DNA from: Methylobacterium sp. Leaf104
GTDB taxonomy: Bacteria > Pseudomonadota > Alphaproteobacteria > Rhizobiales > Beijerinckiaceae
Direction of reading: 5' to 3'
Assembly (NCBI RefSeq): GCF_001422885.1
Contig: NZ_LMMZ01000040.1
Span: 1 to 64,000, forward strand
DNA: 64,000 nucleotides
Shown here: piece after piece, positions 34,633 to 42,796 of the stretch
Layout: every line of letters starts with the position of its first letter
Position numbering within the stretch: position 1 is the stretch's first letter
Position numbers and translations under genes: made by a program
The notes under the pieces: generated by a model
What the model was told of the DNA's origin: nothing
The model's input: only the letters and a program-made list of their open reading frames with translations
The model's database searches: none

Positions 34633-37394
34633 CCACCCTGCCCAACGAGATCGCGACCGGCGCCCTACCGGTCCCCGAGCCGCTGATCTTCCCCTGCTCG
34701 TCGTCGCAGCGGCGCTGCTGGTTCATCGACGCCCTCCATCCGGGCTCGACGATCCTCAACATCGCCCTGCGCTGGGAGCTGGAGGGGGAGTTCAGTCCCC
34801 CGGTCATCGAGCGGGCGCTGCAGTTCCTGATCAATCGGCATGAGATCCTGCGCACGCGCTTCTACGTGCGGGACGGCGAGCCGGTCCAGGAGGTCCTGCC
34901 TCAGCTTCGCTTCAAGCTTTCGCAGGTCGACCTCACCATGGTGCCCGAGGCGACCCGGGCGGACGAGGCCGTCGCCCTGGCCAAGCGCGAGGCGAAGGCA
35001 CCCTTCCAGCTCGATCGTCCGCCGCTCATCCGGGTGACGCTGATCAGGACGGGTTCGAACCGGGTCTCCCTGCTGGTCACGGTCCACCAGATCGCCTTCG
35101 ACGGGATCTCGATCGGCCTCCTGGCCCATGAATTCGGACTCGTCACGGCGGCTCTGCAGGCCGGGTCGGTTCCGACCCTGCCCGAACTGCCGATGCAGTA
35201 CGGCGACTACGCGTCGTGGCAGAAAGCAATGTTCAGCAGCCGCGGCTTCGAGGCCGAGGCCGCCTATTGGCGCCGCCAGCTGGCCGGCGCGCCCTATTTC
35301 GAGGTCGCCCCCGACCTTCCGCGGCCGGCGGTGCCGGCCTCGAACGGCCACATCATCGCGCAGATGCTTCCGCAGGAATTCAGCGACGCCCTGGACGCCT
35401 TCGCGAAGACGGAGCGCGTGACGCTGTTCGGCCTCTGCTACGCCGCCGCGATGGCCGGGCTCCATCGCGTCACCGGCGAGACCGATCTCGTCATCGGAAC
35501 GCAGCTCGCATCGCGTCACCATCCCGACCTCGAGAAGATCGTCGGCGTCTTCCTCAACAACCTCGTCCTGCGCGTCGCCGCCTCGGGCGACCTCAGCCTG
35601 CGGGACTTCCTCCAGCGCGCCAACCGGACCGTGCAGGATGCGCTGATCCACCAGCAGATGCCCTTCGACCACCTCGTCGAACTTCTGAATCCGCCGCGAG
35701 ACCCCTCCCGGACACCGCTCATCTCGATCAACTTCGCGGTCCTCCACGAAGTGATCCGGGAGGAGACCTACGGAACGTTCGATCTTCGGGCGCAGCCGTC
35801 GCTCTCGCCGGGTTCGCTCTACGAGCTGAACTTCTTCCTCGTGCACTGGCCGAGCGGCTGGCGCCTCGCCCTCGAATTCAACACGGACCTCTTCGAACTC
35901 GAGACGGCCGAGCATCTCCTGGCCGGCTGGCGGGCCGCCCTGGACGGATTCCTGCTGGACGCCGACCGGCCGCTCTCGGCCCTGCCGATCGCCCTCCGCA
36001 CGGCGGCGAATTCCGAGGAATGCACGGCCGTCGAGGAAGTGCTGCTGCTCGACCCGCTCGTCGCGGAAGCCGCCGTCGTGGCGCATTCACGCCCGGACGG
36101 CACGCCGGCACCCTACGCCTACGTCGTGCCCGCCGCCGATGTCCGCCAGCCCCTCGAAACGCTGCCCGTGACGCTCATGGGGCACCTCGCGCGAGACGCG
36201 CGGCTGCAGACGCAGCCCGCCGGCATCAGCGTGCTCCTCGCGTTGCCGCGGACCGCCGGGGGCGCCATCGATCGGCCGGCGCTCCCGCATCCGCCCGCCG
36301 CCGTCACCGGGCCTCCGGCGAAGGCCGGCCCCCCGTCTGAGATCGAAGCGGCCATCCGGACGATCTGGCAGGATGTGCTCGACGTCACCGCGATCGACCC
36401 CGACTCGAACTTCTTCGATCTCGGCGGACACTCGCTCCTGGCGGTGCGGATGTGCGTTCAGGTCGGCCGGAGACTGGGACGGCAGGTGGATGTCGTGTCC
36501 CTCTTCCGCTCGCCGACGCTGGCGGCCTTCGTTCGCCACGTCGAATCCCTCAAGGAGGATGCGACGGACGGACAGATCGTCGTGGTGCAGCCAGACGGCG
36601 ACGGCACGCCCATCATCGCCATCAATCACCTGCTCTCCTATTACGATCTGTCGCGCGCCGTCGGCTCGGGCCACCCCTTCTACAGCGTGCAGACCCTCGA
36701 CGCGCACGTGACGCCGGCTGTGGATGGGCGCAGCTTCGAGGAGATCGCCGCGGACTATGTCCGCCTCATCCGCAAAATCCGACCGCAGGGACCCTACATC
36801 CTGTTCGGACTCTGCGTTCACGGCCTCATCGGGTACGAGGTCGCGCAGCAACTGCGGGCGGCCGGAGACGAGGTCGAGGTTCTCGCCTTCGTCAACGGCT
36901 GGCACCCGAACTACTTTGAGCGCTTGAGTTTGCTGAACAAATCCAAAATCCGTCTCAAGCACGTCAAAGAAAGTCTCGCACTCGTATTCTCCGGAAAGAA
37001 GACTTTTGCTGAATTTCTCAGCAATTATTCGCTTGCGCATAAGGTCGGGATACTCAAGGCTGCCGTCGCCTTGAAGCTGATCGATCGCGTGCCGCCACGC
37101 ACCGGGTCGGAGACCGCGGACGGCTGGCTGCTTTACCTGATGAACGCGCGAAATCTTTATCGACCCAAGCCCTATCCGGGACGCGTGGTTCAGTTCCTCG
37201 GGATGGACGCGCCGCGCGGGCGGGGGTTCGACCCGATCCTGGGCTGGACCGGCACGCTGACCGGGTCGGTCCTGGTCCAGGATGTCGAGGGTGGATTCCA
37301 AGGCACCTTCGCGGACGAGGCGCTGGACACCCTGATCAGACAGTTGCACCTCGGACTCTCGGAGATTTCCGGCACGGAGCGTGCGGTTCGATGA
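34629..37394 (+). CDS. NRPS terminal protein: C-(A relic)-T-TE with altered active sites
   Basis: A 921-residue protein. The condensation domain (about 15-450) has VTVHQIAFDG where HHxxxDG is usual, so the second, catalytic His is Gln154. Residues about 455-570 match only the C-terminal subdomain of an adenylation domain: EVLLLDPLVAEAAVVAHSRP, AYVVPA, then LPRTAGGAIDR where the A10 Lys is replaced by Ala. The large N-terminal A subdomain is missing. The carrier domain has DLGGHSLLAV (S602). The thioesterase has FGLCVHG, so the nucleophile is C729, and the usual His position reads EGGFQGTF (F890). The carrier must be loaded by another A domain or left unused. The 36900-37100 part, in the thioesterase lid, is lower in GC than the rest. 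Confidence 0.88.
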   Translation: MTTLPNEIATGALPVPEPLIFPCSSSQRRCWFIDALHPGSTILNIALRWELEGEFSPPVIERALQFLINRHEILRTRFYVRDGEPVQEVLPQLRFKLSQVDLTMVPEATRADEAVALAKREAKAPFQLDRPPLIRVTLIRTGSNRVSLLVTVHQIAFDGISIGLLAHEFGLVTAALQAGSVPTLPELPMQYGDYASWQKAMFSSRGFEAEAAYWRRQLAGAPYFEVAPDLPRPAVPASNGHIIAQMLPQEFSDALDAFAKTERVTLFGLCYAAAMAGLHRVTGETDLVIGTQLASRHHPDLEKIVGVFLNNLVLRVAASGDLSLRDFLQRANRTVQDALIHQQMPFDHLVELLNPPRDPSRTPLISINFAVLHEVIREETYGTFDLRAQPSLSPGSLYELNFFLVHWPSGWRLALEFNTDLFELETAEHLLAGWRAALDGFLLDADRPLSALPIALRTAANSEECTAVEEVLLLDPLVAEAAVVAHSRPDGTPAPYAYVVPAADVRQPLETLPVTLMGHLARDARLQTQPAGISVLLALPRTAGGAIDRPALPHPPAAVTGPPAKAGPPSEIEAAIRTIWQDVLDVTAIDPDSNFFDLGGHSLLAVRMCVQVGRRLGRQVDVVSLFRSPTLAAFVRHVESLKEDATDGQIVVVQPDGDGTPIIAINHLLSYYDLSRAVGSGHPFYSVQTLDAHVTPAVDGRSFEEIAADYVRLIRKIRPQGPYILFGLCVHGLIGYEVAQQLRAAGDEVEVLAFVNGWHPNYFERLSLLNKSKIRLKHVKESLALVFSGKKTFAEFLSNYSLAHKVGILKAAVALKLIDRVPPRTGSETADGWLLYLMNARNLYRPKPYPGRVVQFLGMDAPRGRGFDPILGWTGTLTGSVLVQDVEGGFQGTFADEALDTLIRQLHLGLSEISGTERAVR

Positions 37395-38518
37395 CGATCG
37401 GCGGCCGCGGGCGCCGATGGCCGGCGCTCGCTGCCGTGGTGGTGTGTTTCCTGGCAGCCTGCATCGCCATGGGTTTCATCGCGACGGAGCACGTCCGGTC
37501 TCTCGTCTTCCTCGCGGCTCAGCGGCCGGCCCCCACCGGTGCGCATCCCGTAGGGGCGGCGGCCTTCAGTCCCGTCGGTGGCGCACGGGTCGAACTCTGG
37601 TATCCGGCCAAGGGGGGCTGCCTTGGCCTCCTCGCGCGCGCCGTCGCGCTGTTGCGAACGGTCCTGCGGCCGACCCAGGCCGTTTCGTGCGACGCGCCGC
37701 CAGCCCCCGGATTGCATCCGCTGATCCTCCTGCTTCCCTCCTGGTTCGCCGAGCGCGACGTCAATACGTTCATGGCGGCCAATCTCGCCAGCCACGGCTT
37801 CGTGGTGGCGGCCGTCGACGATTTCGTCCACGGCCCGCCCCTGTCGGGAGGGGATCGGATCGCGCAACTCGGATCGCTCGACATGACTTCCGAGGAGGCC
37901 TTCGCCACCTCCCGCGCGGTGTCCCGACGGCGGGCCGTCCTCGGTGCACGCGCCGCGACGGCGACGATCGACGCGGTCATCGCCCATCCGACACTCGGAC
38001 CCCGCATCGACGCCGACCGCGTCGGGGTGCTCGGCTACTCGTTCGGTGGCAGCATCGCCGCGGCGATGTCGCGGGAGACCGGCCGTCTCCGGGCGGTGGT
38101 CAACCTGGACGGTGACGTCGTCGCGACCGAGGCGTGGCCGCCGACGGTTCCCTATCTCTTCCTCACGAGCGATCTTCCCTACCCGAGTGCGGCCGACCTC
38201 GCCTCCGACGATCGGGCCTTCCGCTTCGAGAGCATCACCACGCGCGACACCTATGACCTACACGAACGTCCCGACTTTCCGCGCAACGGCCTGGCACTCA
38301 GCGTGAAGGAGGCGGTGCACGCAGATTTCTCGGATCGCCTGGTCATGCCGCCGTTTCGGGACTTCCTGAAGCCGCGACCGATCGATCGCAAGCAGATGTG
38401 GCACGACATCAATGGCCTGATCGTCTCGTTCCTGTCCGCCCATCTCGGCACCATGGACGGCACTATCGGTCAATCCGACGCCTTGTCCGGGCGCTTCGTG
38501 AAGCTGCCATCACCCTGA
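37391..38518 (+). CDS. Membrane-anchored alpha/beta hydrolase, PAF-acetylhydrolase-like
   Basis: A 375-residue protein whose ATG overlaps the NRPS stop by 4 bp, so it belongs to the same operon. Residues 12-32 form a membrane anchor or uncleaved signal. The hydrolase core has VGVLGYSFGGSIAAAM (nucleophile Ser), VVNLDGDV (probable acid) and AVHADFSDR (catalytic His followed by FSD). This triad layout resembles platelet-activating-factor acetylhydrolase and dienelactone hydrolase relatives. It could release, hydrolyse or further modify the assembly-line product outside the cytoplasm, making up for the unusual thioesterase. That role is inference. Confidence 0.8.
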   Translation: MTIGGRGRRWPALAAVVVCFLAACIAMGFIATEHVRSLVFLAAQRPAPTGAHPVGAAAFSPVGGARVELWYPAKGGCLGLLARAVALLRTVLRPTQAVSCDAPPAPGLHPLILLLPSWFAERDVNTFMAANLASHGFVVAAVDDFVHGPPLSGGDRIAQLGSLDMTSEEAFATSRAVSRRRAVLGARAATATIDAVIAHPTLGPRIDADRVGVLGYSFGGSIAAAMSRETGRLRAVVNLDGDVVATEAWPPTVPYLFLTSDLPYPSAADLASDDRAFRFESITTRDTYDLHERPDFPRNGLALSVKEAVHADFSDRLVMPPFRDFLKPRPIDRKQMWHDINGLIVSFLSAHLGTMDGTIGQSDALSGRFVKLPSP

Positions 38519-38631
38519 ATGCCGAGGCTTGCGGAGCCTGCGCGCCGTCCGACATGGAGGGCGGCGCCGGCGCGCTCCGGGGTCGGGTCCGGCGCAGCCA
38601 CCGAAGTCTGGCGACACGGCCGCCGCTTGCC

Positions 38632-39777
38632 CTACTGCACCGCCGGCGTGGACGGGAGCGACCCGGTGGGCTCCGAGACGGAGGGTCCCCGGGCGCCGCT
38701 CGGACGCGCCAGCATCCGCAGGTAGAGTTCCGCCGATCGCTGCCAGCTGAAACGCCGGGCCTGGGCCAAGCCTCTGTCGACCAGCGCCGTGCGCAGGGCC
38801 GGATGGCGGCGCAGAAGCCGGAACTGCGCATGCCAGTGCCTCATGCGCGTGGGATCGGCATAGAGGGCGGCATCGCCGCAGATCTCGGGAAGACTGGCGC
38901 GGTCCGAGACGACGACCGGGCAGCCGAGTGCCATGGCCTCGAGCGGTGGAAGTCCGAAGCCCTCGGTGAGCGAGGGGAAGGCGAGGCAGAGCGAGCGCTG
39001 GAGCAGCGCCGCGAGCTCCGCGTCCTCCAGGCGTCCGAGCCAGGCGATGCCCGGTCCCTCGACGTGAGGCATCTGCTGCGCGAAAATTCCAGGATTGCTC
39101 TGCCCCACCACCGCGATCCGGAAGCCGTCCCGCACGAGGCGATCGGCCACCCCCAGGATGGCCGCGACGTTCTTGTGGGGGGCCGCGCTGCCGAGGAGCA
39201 CGATCGTGTCCTCCCCCGAAGCCTCCGCGACCGCCCGCGACATCCGGGGGCGCCAGGCGTGGACGTGCTCGTGCCCGTTGGGGATGACGGAGATCCGCTC
39301 GGCCGACGCGATTCCGAATGTCTCGATCTGGTGGGCGGAGAACTTCGACACCGTGGTGATCGCACGGACACGCCGCCCGATCAGGGGCTGGATGATCCTG
39401 TACAAGCCGCGGAACGAACGGGAATAGCTCTCGGGGCAGATCCGCGGGTTCAGGTCGTGGATGCAGACGATCTGGTTCGCGATCGCGAGCGGTCCCGTGT
39501 TGCCGAGACTGAGGAGACCGCCCCGGACGCAGGTCGGGAGCTCGGCCTGCTCCCACGCATGGCCGGTGAGCCGGCCGATGGTGCGAACCGGGATGTGCTG
39601 CAGGTCCAGGCCGCCGGCACCGCGCGGAACGGCGAGGTCGAGCTCCACGGCATCGGCGAACTCGCCGCCCTCGCCGACGAGGCGATCCAGCGTGGTCACG
39701 ATCTGGCGCGCGTAACGCTGTACGCCGGTCATGGGCTGCGCCAAGAAGCGGCCGTTGATCGTCCATCGCTGCCGCAT
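38632..39777 (-). CDS. GT4-family glycosyltransferase
   Basis: A 381-residue GT-B enzyme. The N-terminal part has WTINGRFLAQPMTGVQRYAR, and the middle QIVCIHDLNP. The donor half has SAAPHKNVAAILGVADRL and FPSLTEGFGLPPLEAMALGC. Its closest match in the window is the divergent gene at 40046, with which it shares TINGxFL, QIVCIHDL and the general layout. It converges on the NRPS operon. The sugar donor cannot be read from sequence. Confidence 0.88.
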   Translation of the reverse strand: MRQRWTINGRFLAQPMTGVQRYARQIVTTLDRLVGEGGEFADAVELDLAVPRGAGGLDLQHIPVRTIGRLTGHAWEQAELPTCVRGGLLSLGNTGPLAIANQIVCIHDLNPRICPESYSRSFRGLYRIIQPLIGRRVRAITTVSKFSAHQIETFGIASAERISVIPNGHEHVHAWRPRMSRAVAEASGEDTIVLLGSAAPHKNVAAILGVADRLVRDGFRIAVVGQSNPGIFAQQMPHVEGPGIAWLGRLEDAELAALLQRSLCLAFPSLTEGFGLPPLEAMALGCPVVVSDRASLPEICGDAALYADPTRMRHWHAQFRLLRRHPALRTALVDRGLAQARRFSWQRSAELYLRMLARPSGARGPSVSEPTGSLPSTPAVQ

Positions 39778-40045
39778 GCCGGCCGCCTCCCCACCCCCTT
39801 CGCACTAGCATCGGCCCGTCGGCGCCATCAGAGGCAATCACGGTCCGCACCGTACCTCGAAGGGTCGGATGGATGTGCGAAAGCGTGGAGGGGATCCGTC
39901 CTTTGGATGACTGCCCGTGGCGTCGGGGATGCCGCACTTATCGGATGCACGGGCGGAGGCGCGAAGAGGCGGACGGTGTCCGCCGGGCGCGACCGCCTAG
40001 GCTGACGGGCATGCGACCGGTTGCAACGCGAGTACGGGCCAGGCC

Positions 40046-41257
40046 ATGAGCAACAGCGTCGTCAAGGGGGCCGCCTTTCGGTCGTATGCCGGCGGGACCT
40101 CCGCGGCGCCCGCGCCCGTCATTCCCGGCACGTCCAGGCAGCGCCCGCGGGGACACGCGCCCATCCGCTCCTGGACCATCAACGGCGATTTCCTGACCCT
40201 CAATCCGGAAGGGGTCGCGCGCTACGCGCGCGAACTGGTCCGGGCGCTCGATGCCCTGGTGAGCGAGGGGCATCCGCTCACGGAGGGACTCCGCCTCACG
40301 ATCGTCTCGCCGATCGCATCACGCGAGTCGCTCAACCTGCGGACCATCCCGGTGCACGTCGTTCCGGAAGCCATCCGCCCCCGTCTTCCGCAGGTCTGGG
40401 TGCAGTTTCAACTGCCGCGTCATGTCGGCGGCGGCCTCCTGAGCTTCTGCAACCTCGCACCGCTCGCGGTCTCGCGCCAGATCGTCTGCATCCACGATCT
40501 GCAGACCCGGCTGACGCCGAAGAGCTACGGCCGGATGTTCCGGTGGATCCATCGCGTGATGCTGCCGCTGCTGGGGCGGCGTGTCGCTCGCATCGTCACG
40601 GTGTCGGAAGCCTCGCGCCAGCATCTCGCCACCTATGGAGTCGCTTTGCCCGGCAAGATCACGGTCGGCTACAACGGCAGCGATCATGCCCTTCGCTGGC
40701 AGCCCGACCGCGCCGGCGTCCAGCTCGCGCCGAGGCCCTACGTCCTGTGCGTCGGACGCACCCAGGCCCACAAGAACCCGGAACTCGTCCAGTCGATCGC
40801 CCCGCGCCTCGATGCCGCCGGTTTCGACCTCGCCGTCGTCGGCAACCCGGACCAGTTGCGCCCGCTCATGGGCGAGGCGGCCAACCTGCGCTATCTGGGA
40901 CGCCTCGACGACGATGCGCTGGCCGCGACCCTTCGGGCGGCCCATTGCCTCCTGCTGCCCTCCCGCTTCGAAGGGTTCGGCCTTCCCGCCGTGGAGGCGA
41001 TGGCCTGGAACTGTCCGGTGATCGCTTCGACGTCGCCCTGCCTCCCGGAGATCTGCGCGAGTGCCGCCCTCTACGCGGACCCGGAAGAACCCGAGGCGTG
41101 GGTGGCCGCCATCCTGAGCCTCGCGGCCGACCCGGACCTGCGGGCGCGTCTCGTCGCGGCTGGCCAGCGAAGGGTCGAGCGGTTCAGCTGGCGTGCCGTC
41201 GCCGAGACCTACCTGTCGCTGATGGCCGAGATGGACGCCGCCAGGGCCGAGGCGTGA
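40046..41257 (+). CDS. GT4-family glycosyltransferase, paralogue of 38632-39777
   Basis: A 403-residue protein. After about 45 residues of Ala/Pro-rich N-terminus it has WTINGDFLTLNPEGVARYAR, QIVCIHDLQT, VGRTQAHKNPELV and LPSRFEGFGLPAVEAMAWNC. It aligns along its whole core with the protein at 38632-39777 and is transcribed away from it, so the pair likely arose by duplication and inversion. It should add a sugar to the same polymer. The GT2 gene follows 181 bp downstream in the same direction. Confidence 0.87.
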   Translation: MSNSVVKGAAFRSYAGGTSAAPAPVIPGTSRQRPRGHAPIRSWTINGDFLTLNPEGVARYARELVRALDALVSEGHPLTEGLRLTIVSPIASRESLNLRTIPVHVVPEAIRPRLPQVWVQFQLPRHVGGGLLSFCNLAPLAVSRQIVCIHDLQTRLTPKSYGRMFRWIHRVMLPLLGRRVARIVTVSEASRQHLATYGVALPGKITVGYNGSDHALRWQPDRAGVQLAPRPYVLCVGRTQAHKNPELVQSIAPRLDAAGFDLAVVGNPDQLRPLMGEAANLRYLGRLDDDALAATLRAAHCLLLPSRFEGFGLPAVEAMAWNCPVIASTSPCLPEICASAALYADPEEPEAWVAAILSLAADPDLRARLVAAGQRRVERFSWRAVAETYLSLMAEMDAARAEA

Positions 41258-41438
41258 CCGCGTTTGCGGCCGGCGGGCTCCCCGCCTTCGCGGATCGGGC
41301 GACCGGACGCGGGGTTGCGCAGGCTTCCGGACAGATCTGGACGCTGCTCCGGCGGCGGCGCGCGCAGGGGCTGCCGGCCGGGTCGGAAACCGCTCCACAC
41401 CTCGAGAACGTCAGACCCGTCGCTTCAGGTTGCGTGAC

Positions 41439-42311
41439 ATGAAACTGGCAGTCGTGATCCCGACCCTCGGTCGAAACGAGCTCCTCTCGCGACTCCTCGC
41501 GCATCTGGCCCAGCAGAGACGGCTTCCCGATGCCGTCGTCGTGTCGGCCGTCGACCCGGACGGGATCGACGAAACCCAATCCTATCCCTTCCCGGTGCGG
41601 TTCATCTACGGACCGAAGGGATTGTGCGCCCAGCGCAATCGCGCGCTCCGGACGGTCGTGGACACCTTCGATGTGGTGACCTTCTTCGACGACGATTTCA
41701 TTCCGGCCGACAGCTACCTGGAAGCGCTTCTGGCCGCGATGGCCGGGAACCCGGACTGGGTCTCCGTCATGGGCCACGTGCTCTACGACGGCATCGGCGG
41801 ACCGGGCCTCAGCTTCGACGATGGGCTCCTCCGCCTCGCGAGCGCCCGGGACCCAGCGGGCATGCCCATGACGGTCACGCTGCAGACGGGGTCCTACGGC
41901 TGCAACATGTCGGTGCGTACGAAGGCCGTCAAAGGGCTCGCCTTCGACGAGCGCCTCGTTCTCTACGGCTGGCAGGAGGACATCGATTTCACGCATCAGC
42001 TCTGGCGCAAGGGCAAGGTCGTGCAGATCGACACGCTGGAAGGGGTCCATCTGGGCCATAAGTCGGGCCGCGTGAGCGGACTGCGCTTCGGCTACTCGCA
42101 GGTCATCAATCCGCTCTACCTCATCCGGAAGGGGACCATGCCCGCGCTGTACGGCCTGCGCCTGATCCTCCGGAACCTCGTGGCCAATGTCCTGAAGAGC
42201 GTCCGCCCGGAGGCCTATATCGACCGACGCGGGCGTCTCCGCGGCAACCTGCTGGGTCTGTGGCACGCCGCGGTCGGACGCGTCGAACCCGAGTTCATCC
42301 TCAGGCTCTAG
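41439..42311 (+). CDS. GT2-family glycosyltransferase
   Basis: A 290-residue GT-A enzyme starting MKLAVVIPTLGRNELLSRLL. It has FFDDDFIPADSYLEA, the DxD-type metal and nucleotide site, GSYGCNMSVRTKAV, and GWQEDIDFTHQLWRKGK, where the ED motif holds the catalytic base. These blocks define an inverting family 2 transferase. ATG 41439 is used; a TTG 9 nt upstream is an alternative. It is the last of three glycosyltransferases between the NRPS operon and the curli genes. Confidence 0.87.
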   Translation: MKLAVVIPTLGRNELLSRLLAHLAQQRRLPDAVVVSAVDPDGIDETQSYPFPVRFIYGPKGLCAQRNRALRTVVDTFDVVTFFDDDFIPADSYLEALLAAMAGNPDWVSVMGHVLYDGIGGPGLSFDDGLLRLASARDPAGMPMTVTLQTGSYGCNMSVRTKAVKGLAFDERLVLYGWQEDIDFTHQLWRKGKVVQIDTLEGVHLGHKSGRVSGLRFGYSQVINPLYLIRKGTMPALYGLRLILRNLVANVLKSVRPEAYIDRRGRLRGNLLGLWHAAVGRVEPEFILRL

Positions 42312-42401
42312 GCGCGACCGCCGCCGGGCCGGCTCGCGACCGGAGGGCTTTCGCGGACCTTCCACCCCAGATCACCGCTCTTGTTTTGGACACCGTCCGC
42401 C

Positions 42402-42785
42402 TCAGGCGGTGGCGAAGCGCCGGGCGGCGTCGCTGCGCGGATCGGACGATGCCTGCCTGCACCGATAGGCGCTTCCGATCGCGCTCGCTCCGCCCCAGCC
42501 TGCGGAGGGGTTGGTGAGGTACAGGTGCGTTCCCCCGAGTGCGGCCGTTCGCCGGCGAAGCGCATCCTGGAAGGCCTCGTACCCCGAAGGTGGTCGAGCG
42601 CCTGGAACGAAGGTCGGAGCTCCGACGGGGGCGATGAAGGCGCAGGTCGTGACCGAGGCGAGATCGGTCACGATCGCGACGGGCGGGGGCGGGTTGCCGG
42701 CGGACACGCATCCAGCCAGGGCGAGGCCGAGGCAGGCGTGAGGGGTCAGGCGCAGCATGCGGGTGAGCGGCAGGGGGGCGGGCAT
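42402..42785 (-). CDS. Small lipoprotein, DUF4156-like
   Basis: A 127-residue lipoprotein with lipobox LALAGC at about residues 21-26. The mature part contains GYEAFQDALRRRTAALGGTH and two further cysteines, and recalls DUF4156-type lipoproteins. It starts 11 bp after the csgG stop in the same direction, so it is probably part of the curli operon. A second ATG at 42758 would give a shorter signal peptide. No curli function is known for this family; it sits where an accessory factor such as CsgE might be expected but does not look like CsgE. Confidence 0.65.
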   Translation of the reverse strand: MPAPLPLTRMLRLTPHACLGLALAGCVSAGNPPPPVAIVTDLASVTTCAFIAPVGAPTFVPGARPPSGYEAFQDALRRRTAALGGTHLYLTNPSAGWGGASAIGSAYRCRQASSDPRSDAARRFATA

Positions 42786-42796
42786 GGCGCGGCGAC

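Noticed and set aside
42402..42785. Lipoprotein after csgG as CsgE
   Set aside because: It has a lipobox and a DUF4156-like body; CsgE is a soluble periplasmic protein with a different sequence pattern.
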